64,000 nucleotides of DNA from Bolinopsis microptera. Lineage: Eukaryota > Ctenophora > Tentaculata > Lobata > Bolinopsidae. The DNA lies in the NCBI RefSeq assembly GCF_026151205.1, contig NC_087080.1, forward strand, positions 5,808,797-5,872,796. The letters run 5' to 3'. Under the pieces are notes generated by a model, which was given only the letters and a program-made list of their open reading frames with translations, had not been told where the DNA came from and ran no database searches. How positions within the stretch are numbered: the first letter of the stretch is position 1; every line of letters starts with the position of its first letter. Made by a program: the position numbers and the translations under genes. Shown piece after piece: positions 56,186 through 64,000 of this stretch.

Positions 56186-58027
56186 GGGGGGGGGGGGCCA
56201 ATGGCATAAATGGAGAAAATGGAGAATTACTCATAGGTTTTTCCATTTTCTCCATAGAAATAGTCTCCATTTTATGCCATTTTATGCCATTGAAAACCTG
56301 AAAAATTTAGAATTTCGAGAAAAATTATTTTTTTAAAAGATATTTTCGGCCAATTATAAATAATGAACAGAGTATCATGAACCATGGAGAAAAGTGGTTT
56401 TCAGAAAAACTTTGAAAAATGTTGACTTAGAAAATGTTCGGTCCGAGTCATTTACGATACGTACCTCCTGTATCGAGAGCTCCCGATTCCCAGCTCGTGT
56501 TGCAAAGGGGAGGCCTGCCTTCCGAGATCGCATTACCTCGAGTCCAAAATTGTGTATCGAGGGGAAGGTGTGGACTTCAAAAAACCGAAAAAATATTTTC
56601 GGCAAATAATGAACAGGGTAGCATGAAACGTGGAGAAAAGCGGTTTTCAGAAAAAATTTGAAAAATGCTGACCTAGAAAATGTTCGGTCCGAGTCATTTT
56701 CGATACGTACCTCCCGTATCGAGAGCTCCCGATTCCGAGCTCGTGTTGCAAAGGGGAGGCCTGCCTTCCGAGATCGCATTACCTCGAGTCCAAAATTGTG
56801 TATCGAGGGGAAGGTGTGGACTTCGAAAAACCGAAAAAATATTTTCGGCAAATTAAATAATGAACAGAGTAGCATGAAACGTGGAGAAAAGCGGTTTTCA
56901 GAAAAAATTTGAAAAATTTTGACCGAAAAAATATTTTCGGCTTAAAATGAACAAGGTAGCATGAAACGTGGAGAAAAGTGTTTTTCAGAAAAACTTTGAA
57001 AAATGTTGACTTAAAAATTACCCCTCGGTACACAATTTTGGACTCGAGGCTTCCCCCTGGTAATGCGATCTCGGAAGGAAGGCCTCCCCTTTGCAACACG
57101 AGCTCGGAATCGGGAGCTCTCGATACGAGAGGTACGTATATTATCGAGAATGACTCGGGCCGAAAATTTTCTAAGTCAAAATTTTTCAAAGTTTTTCTAA
57201 AAACCACTTTTCTCCACGTTTCATGCTGTACCCTCTTCATTATAAGCCGAAAATATTTTTTTGGTTTTTCGGTTTATCGAAGTCTGCACCTACCCCTCGA
57301 TACACAAATTTGGACTCGAGGCTTCCCCCTGGTAATGCGATCTCGGAAGGCAGGCCTCCCCTTTGCAACACGAGCTCGGAATCGGGAGCTCTCGATACGA
57401 GAGGTACGTATCGAGAATGACTCGGGCCGAAAATTTTCTAAGTCAAAATGTTTCAAAGTTTTTCTGAAAACCACTTTTCTCCACGTTTCATGCTACCCAC
57501 TTCATTATAAGCCGAAAATTTTTTTTTGGTTTTTCGGTTTATCGAAGTCTGCACCTACCCCTCGATACACAAATTTGGACTCGAGGCTTCCCCCTGGTAA
57601 TGCGATCTCGGAAGGCAGGCCTCCCCTTTGCAGTGCGAGCCTGTTTCGACTGTCGAGGATGTAGGTCTCACTTCTCAGTGCCTATTACTCTCCCCTATTA
57701 CTCACTCCTGCAGCTGTAGCCTGTAGAAATAACTTTACACTAGGCTTGAGTAATTATGAGTTTGCCTGAAGTGTGCCTCTACTAACCTAGTATAAGCATC
57801 TAGTAGCCTACTATGAGCTTTCATAAGCTTGTTAAGCCCCTAGTAAGCGTAAATAAACATGTTAGGATGTCCAATTTAGGTGTTAAATGGTGTTAAAGAT
57901 GAAATTTCGAAGACAAAATTCATGGCATAAAATGGAGAAAATGGAGAATTACTCATGGGTTTTTCCATTTTCTCCATAGAAAAAGTCTCCATTTTATGCC
58001 ATTTTATGCCATTGGCCCCCCCCCCCC
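56186..58027. mobile_element. Foldback transposon, 1.84 kb, with tandem-repeat arms
   Basis: The ends are 13 G (56186-56198) and 12 C (58016-58027). Each is followed inward by a ~92-bp self-palindromic block (56201-56292 and 57922-58013; ATGGCATAAA, ATGGAGA, TCTCCAT, TTTATGCCAT). Inside, a ~250-bp unit with the words GTAGCATGAAACGTGGAGAA, GGTACGTATCGAG-like and GCGATCTCGG is present about 2.3 times forward (56336-57010) and about 2.5 times reversed (57015-57655), so the interior folds on itself. The hexamer TGTAGC directly flanks both ends (56180-56185 and 58028-58033), a likely target duplication. Open frames on both strands, up to 228 codons, are translations of the repeat and show no protein family. 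This matches the Foldback class of non-autonomous elements. The inserting enzyme is unknown. Confidence 0.85.
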
Positions 58028-58095
58028 TGTAGCGTTTCTACGATACAGGGGGAGCCGCGCACTCGTGCGCGGCGGGTCATACAACGTATGACAAG
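58028..58095 (-). repeat. Repeat segment shared with 4104-4160
   Basis: GAGCCGCGCACTCGTGCGCG and the flanking words, including GATACAGGGG, occur reversed at 4104-4160. The copy here is directly adjacent to the foldback element, which appears to have inserted into it. Confidence 0.65.
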
Positions 58096-58103
58096 TGACA
58101 AGG

Positions 58104-58364
58104 GGCCATCTACTTAGGTTGTAGCGCGATGCGTTACTGTGCCGCGCCGCGCACTCAATGAGGCTTCTCACAGCGACTGGCGCTACTGTGCCGCGCCGAG
58201 CTGCCATGAATTGACATCGTCAATTAACTACTTAGGGTACGTCCAGCAACTAGGGAGGGGGTGGTTTTGAAAATTCGGACACCCGGCGCGTACATACATA
58301 ACATGACAGGGGGAGGGGTGGTCTGAAAATCTGCGATTTTGGCGGACGTCCTAAGTAGATGGCC
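58104..58364. mobile_element. Short inverted-repeat element, 261 bp
   Basis: The terminal pair GGCCATCTACTTAGG (58104-58118) and CCTAAGTAGATGGCC (58350-58364) is perfect over 15 bp. A second inner pair, TAGGGTACGTCC (about 58234) and GGACGTCCTA (about 58345), suggests a nested element. No coding capacity. Confidence 0.7.
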
Positions 58365-59088
58365 TCCTATTTCCTAACCAGTAACCATGTGCCTCCTAAT
58401 CATGTGTCTTCGTGTACTATACGTAATACGCTTGTCTCCTTAATCGCCGTCGTCATGCTTTGGCGCGGGCGCTTGGCGCTGCTAATAAAAAATTTAAAAA
58501 ATTTGTATTTTATACCCACAATCAATTCATATTTAGTTTAAATATTCACAATTTAAAGTTCAATTAACTGCATTTCACAGAAATGAAATTGTTTTATTAT
58601 AATAAAATAATTTGTGATCATGATATGTGTACAACTGTACAAGTGATGAATTAATAAATTAATTTATTAATTTACACTTACAATTTACAACATGGACAAA
58701 AGTAGACACATTGCAATTGACAATACTTAAAAACACTTACTGGGCCGCGCTCAGCCTGTCATTCCACCGAATCTCTTTGTTTAAAAACATGATAGCCTGA
58801 GATCCCCCGGTAAAAAAACACTGGTTCGGCGCGCAGCTAATAAAAAGAGTCTGGTTTACATTTCCGAACTACCAACTAAATAAAGCGTACATTCAACATT
58901 AAAAGCTAACTTACTGAATATTCTTTAATGCATATTAAATCAGCTGCGGCCGGCAGGTTACTAATTTTATTGTTAATGGGCTAACCCAGTGCGCGTTATT
59001 TCGTATTTTTCATGTACATGCATGCTGCGCTAATGGACTAAGCCAGCGCGCGCTACTTCGTAGCACTTACCTCAGGCTGAGTATTTTT
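58365..59088. other. Non-coding stretch
   Basis: AT-rich with isolated GCGCG patches. No gene or RNA recognised. Confidence 0.4.
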
Positions 59089-59705
59089 ACGGGTGATACT
59101 CGTAAAATATTTGTTCCATACGAGTCCACCTTTGTAGCGCAATGCACTACTGGGTCGCGCGCGCATCAAATAATGCTTCTCGCAACCTTAAGCAGATCGG
59201 CGAGATGCGAAGGATTGACATCGTCAATCAAAGTCCACCTCGGCGCGCGTCCTGGTAGGTTATAAACCTACAAGCGCTACTTCGAAGAAATTTATGATTT
59301 AGCTATGAGTATCATCCATTAAGGTTATTATATTTAATTTACATGCCAATCTTAATGTACGGCGATAAATTTTCCATTTTCGAGTTTATATATCGTATTG
59401 TACATGAATAATGATGATTAATCACTTTACACTCGACTGTGACGTAACTTTTGAAACACGTTCTCTTGATGGCCCGGAACGAATAATTGAAATCATAGCC
59501 CTCTTATCTGATCCCAACCGTAACGCTAACTCAATCTTAAACAAAAGCATATGCTGAAACCTAACCCTAACGAGAAATTAGACTTGTAGGTTTACAACCT
59601 ACCAGGACGCGCGCCGAGTTGGACGGTAATATATGGAACGGTAATATATGGAACGGTAATATATGGAATAATATATGGAACAGATATTATACGAGTATCA
59701 CCCGT
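59089..59705. mobile_element. Inverted-repeat element, about 617 bp, family of the 4003-4290 repeats
   Basis: The left end ACGGGTGATACTCGTAAAAT and onward to GTTCCATA (59089-59120) matches the right end reversed (59674-59705) at about 30 of 32 positions. A subterminal pair with GGCGCGCGTCCTGGTAGGTT lies at 59231-59272 and 59583-59624. The word ATATATGGAACGGTA is tandemly repeated near 59630-59670. The inner part 59450-59580 recurs at 17990-18130. Confidence 0.75.
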
Positions 59706-59999
59706 TAAAATTAGACCAACTTCAATTTCTTGTATGGTCATATCACGTGATCGAGACAGTTTTTCGCCAACGTCTCGCTAGAGGAGAATTTTAACCCATT
59801 TCATGGCGGGGTGTGTGTGATTCGGAATCAGCATGTTGAACCATTGTCGGAAAAATGGACTGTAGTCAGCGGAGAATAATGTTAGGACATGTTTTACGGG
59901 TTCTTGATGATGGACTAGCGTTTTCCCCTCTAATTTTTGCCAACAATACAACGATTATATTAAATCAGGGAGAATGGAAGAGAAATACCACAAAGCAAT

Positions 60000-60175
60000 C
60001 TTTTTTCACTGATTGTAGTTACATCTGCGCAGAAAGTTCAGGGTTCGAATCCCAGTGTCACCTAGTCTAGGGAGTAGCTAAGGATCCATTAGATCTATGC
60101 GATCTCCTCGGTCGACTCAGCCGAATGATAGGAAACTTAATTGAGGGTTAAATGAGGAGGGGTACCTGTTAAAAA
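60000..60175 (+). mobile_element. SINE fragment, same family as 15285-15524
   Basis: Box B GGTTCGAATCC is at 60042-60052. The body has GACTCAGCCGAAT (about 60113) and GAGGGTTAAATGAGGAG (about 60144). Box A is not recognisable, so the head is truncated or decayed. Confidence 0.7.
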
Positions 60176-60318
60176 TTCAAGAAATTTACCCCTTCAGTGC
60201 ATACTGTAAACATAGTACTATTAACTATTAATACTATTACATAATTTATGTAAACGAAATCTTTTTATCAATAATCTTTTTGATCTATATGTATACTCCG
60301 TATTGCACAATATACTAT

Positions 60319-61400
60319 TGGGGTACTGCAAGTTGGATTACCAAAGAAAGCTTTCAAAATTACCGGAAAATCATCAGAATAGAAGGAAACACTTTGAAGA
60401 TTTTTTAATAGAAGCTTTTCTGCCGTCTCACAAGACACGATTGAGGTACTGAAAGTTCTATCCCCAAAGAAAGCTTTGATAAACGGAAAATCATCAGAAG
60501 AATAGATGACATTTTGGACGATTTTTGAAGAGAAGCTTTTCTGCCATCTCCTTGACCAAAATTTTGCGGTTTTAACTGAATTTTCGACCAGTTGCATATC
60601 AGTGAGGTCAGTGTGAGTGAAAAAAGTAACCATCAAGGTACTGGAAGCTGGGTATCCGGGGGGAAAAGTCTGACCAAAGGACAATTACCTACCGGTAGGA
60701 CATTTTCAGATTACAGCTTTCAACAAATTTCAATGACCAATTGTTGAGTTCACTGTGGGTGGCAAAAGACACAATTGGGGTACAGAAAGTTAGATTAGGG
60801 GTCGTTCACATATTACGTAATCAGCCAAGGGGGGAGGGGGGTTTCCAAATTTATGGTTGATTACGGGGGGGGGGGGGGGGGGGTTTCGGTTGTTGATTAC
60901 GTAATCAAAATTTTCTTTTTTACCCTCTAAAATAATAACAATTTCATATTTTAATTCAAATTCCACTCAATTTCACTCTGATAGTGATAAAATTTAGAAA
61001 TTGATCGAACATCCGGCTATAATAGTAAGTAGTTTAGAAGGTGCTTGGCCGGATATCATAACAATGATTTCGGCTCATCATGATAGCATGATCAGGGTAG
61101 CATGAAACGTAGAGTCAGAGAAAAGTGTTTTCTAGGAAAAAAGTCAAGGGGGGGGGGGGGGGGGGGGGTTAGGCCATGATTACGTAATATTGCTGTCAGG
61201 AGGGGGGGGGGGGTTGGGTCTTGATTACGGTTGATTACAGAACGGGGGAGGGGGGTAAAAATTGCTAAAATATTGATTACGTAATATGTGAACGACCCCT
61301 TATTAAAGAAAGCTTTGATAAAAAGAAAATCATCAGAATAAAAGGAATCATTTTGACAAGAGATATTGGCAGAATCTACAGTGGAGTCTGACAAGTTTTT
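60319..61400. repeat. Tandem array with KAFFG-encoding units, interrupted by a MITE
   Basis: Units start GGGGTACTG-like at about 60319, 60443, 60634 and 60777, followed by AAAGAAAGCTTT and GGAAAATCATCAGAA. The spacing is irregular (about 124, 191 and 143 bp). The minus strand reads as a 138-codon frame with KAFFGDRTFSTS and KAFFGNPTCSTP repeats. I take this as translated repeat rather than a gene. The fourth unit is split by the element at 60798-61299. Confidence 0.7.
60798..61299. mobile_element. MITE, 502 bp, with TTA target duplication
   Basis: Perfect 26-bp terminal inverted repeats begin GGGGTCGTTCACATATTACG. TTA directly flanks both ends (60795-60797 and 61300-61302). A 3-bp TTA duplication with G-rich ends fits the PIF/Harbinger superfamily. 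The interior has several GATTAC and GTAATC words and four long G runs. It also holds GTAGCATGAAACGT (about 61098), followed by AGAAAAGTGTTTTC, both also seen in the foldback unit. Confidence 0.85.
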
Positions 61401-61638
61401 ATTGTACAGAAAGATTAGACCTGAGAGTTGTTTTTAACTATACCTTGTTTATATTTTTAAGTAAAGTTAATATTATTACGTTGCAATTGACAACAGGTGC
61501 TCCAATTTGAACCAATAATAGACTTTTAGTTTTACTATCACTCAACCTGATTCTGCACTGATAGTTGATGTATCCTTTCTCAGCATCGTTACCATCTAGT
61601 AGCATCTAACAATCAACCTAATATATTCCTCTAAACAG

Positions 61639-62949
61639 GGCATGGAGGGTGAGGTAACTATTGCTACGTCTATTTCTAGAGCTGCCGAAGCAAGAGATCG
61701 TCTCCTTTCAAACAGGTTATTTGACTCGATATGTCATTTAGTGCACACACATAAACTGTCTGTTGATTCACTAGTTTATATTACTATTAGTAATTATCAT
61801 TAAAATTGATTTAAGAATAACAATGCACATTGTACAAGATGTTGGTCACGTAATATAGTGATAAGTCAGTTCTTGGCACAGAAAACTAGCTCATTGAAAA
61901 GTTAGTTATTGTGGTTCCCTGTCATTGTACCACTTTGTACTCTTTACAATAAGTAGCAGTGTACACAAAAGAGTAACTGTAAGATGCTCGTCCAGAGCGG
62001 TAGAAAATAGACCCCATATTTTTATAAAATTCAGAGAATTCCCTTTGTACAATGTTTGTACAATGTTTGTACGACCGCCCACGTGCAAATTAGGTAAAAA
62101 GCAAAAGGTTGCCAAGTAACTATGGTAACGAGGGTTGTTACACGCACGTGCACGTGCAAAGATTGTTAAAACGGCATTTTTATCGGTTTTGTTGATATTA
62201 CGTTGTGTTTAGTGCGAGCAACATTTTAATCGGCTGTATCTTCGGTTGAGTAGGATATTTTTAGACTCGATTTAAACTTACAAACAAAAAATACTATTAA
62301 GCTATAAGCTTCCTCCCTGTGACCACGGGTTTTCTAGTATTTGTATAAAATATTGTTTTTGAGTTATTTAACGAGTGATGGTAAAATTTTGTGATTTTGG
62401 CCACAAGCCCAGTACAGCTATACCGTCAAGTCTAGTTTGTCGATTAAACATTAGCTAACTTACACAGTAACTAAAGTAAAAGTTAGTGAGAGTGACTAAT
62501 AACAGTAAGTAATAAGTAACTATGCTGATCTCTTGTGACAAGTTCTGTGTAGTAATTAAATACACTCTCATTCGTCTACCAATAATCCATCTTCAAGTAT
62601 TCCAATGAAATACTTGTCCGTCGTGTATTACTCACTAACTCAAACTTTTCGAAGTAAAGCTATGATTGTTATTAATGTTCTATTTGAACACACTACCTGT
62701 GAAGCTTTAGGTAAATAGTTCAAGTGAAGACTCCTATTATTATTAATAAAGTAAGATATTATCTAATCTTACAATTATAAACTGTGTATCCCCAGGATAG
62801 AAGCAGCGCGGGAATGCGTGGCCTGCTACAAGGACACCGACATGTACGCAGCCATGGCCTACTGTAATATAGGCTTCATGCAGGCTATCATGACGTTTGA
62901 CAGGGAGAACATTGCTCAGAGTCTGGTGGATATTGACGCTGCAATGCAG
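61639..62949 (+). CDS. TTC39-like tetratricopeptide protein, two exons visible (partial)
   Basis: Exon 61639-61715 contains a possible start ATG at 61642 and reads MEGEVTIATSISRAAEARDR, then LLSNR. Exon 62796-62949 continues in phase with IEAARECVACYKDTDMYAAM, AYCNIGFMQAIMTFDRENI and AQSLVDIDAAMQ. The pattern of a helix with LLSN, a short spacer with a charged tyrosine motif, then a helix with MQAIMTFDRE resembles the N-terminus of the TTC39/Iml2 family (human TTC39C has a similar block ending in AMMTFEEE). The second exon could also extend to a GTAATG donor at 62966. Further exons must lie beyond the window, so the protease gene at 63652 may be nested or may mark the end of a short gene. Family is probable, not certain. 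Confidence 0.55.
62108..62120 (+). promoter_or_regulatory. RFX X-box-like motif
   Basis: GTTGCC, A, AGTAAC matches the GTNRCC-N(0-3)-RGYAAC consensus of RFX binding sites found at ciliary genes. It lies in the intron between the two TTC39-like exons. A single match in this much DNA can occur by chance. Confidence 0.35.
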
Positions 62950-63597
62950 GTTATTGAGGGGTGGGGTAATGTTAAATTTTCATATTGTTTTATCTACTGT
63001 TGGGTAATAATGTGAATGATCGTGATGTTATTAATATTGTGATTAAATTTTGATGTTACAAATTCATAAATCTGTAATTTTGTATGAACATCGTGATCTA
63101 ACGTTCGATACCTTCGTTACCCTTCATCTCGTCAACTTTTATAACTTCCAAATTTATGTCTCAAATTGAAAACTCAATAATAAGATAAGTTCCATGCATA
63201 GAAATTATCACGTCTATTAGTTAGTAAAGTAATTAGCATCATTCGTTCTGAACGGTGAAGTTAATTCGATTGGTGGTTACAGTGGAATGGAAATTATTAT
63301 CATTAGTTTGTATAATCATTAGTTCTAGAAAGTTTTAAGTTAATTGAATTGTTAGTTCAAACTACGACTAGACTATCCATTGTTTAAATTGTACGTGGAA
63401 ATTTAATGTTTTTGTTTTATTTATTGTTTTCATTAAATTACGACACCTACACCTATGGAACAAAAGCAATAAAAAGATAAAAGAGACAATAATATTTGAA
63501 AAATTAATTTGATTCGCCTATTAAGTTAGCTAAATTTTGTGCCACAACAAAGTTTTGTCTTCCTCATAGTCCCACAAAAGGTTTACCTTTTCATCAC
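62950..63597 (+). other. Spacer upstream of the protease gene
   Basis: No coding feature. It may be intron of the TTC39-like gene as well as promoter of the protease gene. Confidence 0.4.
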
Positions 63598-63605
63598 TAT
63601 AAAAG
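63598..63605 (+). promoter_or_regulatory. TATA box of the protease gene
   Basis: TATAAAAG lies 47 bp before the ATG at 63652, which leaves room for initiation about 30 bp downstream and a leader of about 20 nt. It is the best core promoter visible in the window. Confidence 0.6.
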
Positions 63606-63651
63606 CACATTTAACTCTCCAACCACATTATTCGACCACATCACTACAACC

Positions 63652-64000
63652 ATGAAGTATATACTTTTAGTTGTGTTCCTGTTCGGCACTGTCGGTTCTA
63701 AGTTGTACAGTCAGCTGAGTCTTGGAGCTGCACTCCAGAAACCCGGACAACTTCTGAGTCTCTACACCGTGTACTCTGACGATGAGGGGAAGGAAAAGTC
63801 TGCTGATAGGTTGAAACTCTTTACAAGAACAGTGAAAGAAATCGCAAAAGGGAACTCTGATCACCCTTCATGGAAACTAGGCCTCAACAAGTTCGCTGAT
63901 ATGAGTTCTGAGGAGAAACATGGTTTCCTAGGACTAAACTCTTCACTTCTCCACCAGGGAAAGGAACTATCGTTTACTCTGAAATCTGGTAAGAAGCAGA
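63652..64000 (+). CDS. Papain-family (cathepsin L-like) cysteine protease, propeptide exon (partial)
   Basis: The frame starts MKYILLVVFLFGTVGSK, a clean signal peptide. It continues into an I29 propeptide inhibitor domain. RLKLFTRTVKEIAKGN keeps most of the ERFNIN spacing (R-x3-F-x2-T-x3-I-x3-N), with Thr replacing the usual Asn. WKLGLNKFADMSSEE is the conserved LGxNxFxDM block. This domain folds over and blocks the active-site cleft of C1A proteases until acid activation. A strong donor, G followed by GTAAGA, occurs at 63990-63991, so the exon probably ends there rather than running off the window. The catalytic Cys, His and Asn lie outside. The product is expected in lysosomes or secreted. 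Confidence 0.82.
   Translation, partial: MKYILLVVFLFGTVGSKLYSQLSLGAALQKPGQLLSLYTVYSDDEGKEKSADRLKLFTRTVKEIAKGNSDHPSWKLGLNKFADMSSEEKHGFLGLNSSLLHQGKELSFTLKSGKKQ

Noticed and set aside
56375..57664. Several overlapping frames of 65-228 codons on both strands with repeated LPKIFFRFFEVHTFPS-like words
   Set aside because: They are translations of the foldback element's repeat unit, open on both strands because the unit lacks stops; no family motif and no separate gene signal.
60268..60684. Minus-strand 138-codon frame with KAFFG repeats
   Set aside because: It follows the irregular tandem array exactly and the array continues out of frame elsewhere; no start context or family resemblance.

Overview
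The window is animal nuclear DNA. It is AT-rich, with intron-split genes bounded by GT/AG sites, several classes of transposable-element remnants and genes for motile cilia. Nothing fixes the species. Long introns that hold other genes, plus RTE-type, RLE-type and Penelope-like retroelement remnants, would suit a marine invertebrate, perhaps an early-branching one such as a cnidarian or ctenophore. That placement is inference.

Layout: 1-1456 holds a single-exon MBLAC1-like metallo-hydrolase (minus). 1550-7270 is repeat-rich and includes the 3' part of an RLE-type retrotransposon (minus). 7567-10797 is a nearly intact RTE-type LINE with one in-frame stop. 13293-39651 is a 15-exon ODAD1/CCDC114-like outer-dynein-arm docking gene (plus). 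Its 14.2-kb intron 10 contains two antisense genes for secreted proteins: a 10-exon Ig/Ig/vWD-C8 protein (20367-26849) and a Ser/Thr-rich protein (28785-29612). Only 850 bp downstream, 40502-55530 is an 18-exon DNAI4/WDR78-like dynein intermediate chain (plus), with one apparent 1-base frameshift in a WD40 exon. 55540-61400 is an island of nested non-autonomous elements: a 1.84-kb foldback element, several short inverted-repeat elements, a SINE fragment and a tandem array interrupted by a MITE. 61639-62949 carries two exons resembling TTC39. 63652 to the window end starts a secreted papain-family protease, with a TATA box.

ODAD1 and DNAI4 stand head to tail and both serve axonemal dynein: the first docks outer arms on the doublet, the second is a dynein intermediate-chain-type WD protein. 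Exon phases of ODAD1 and of the Ig/vWD gene sum to whole codons (1677 and 1959 nt), which strongly supports those models. DNAI4 sums to 2489 nt, one short of a multiple of three, which matches the frameshift found by reading.

The most unusual items are the foldback element with tandemly repeated arms and a 6-bp target duplication, a 502-bp MITE whose empty site can be read from a neighbouring tandem copy, the double antisense nesting inside ODAD1, a Penelope GIY-YIG remnant broken by an exact 16-bp duplication, and a long intronic hairpin carrying a hammerhead-like core. I did not find a convincing new multi-gene system.
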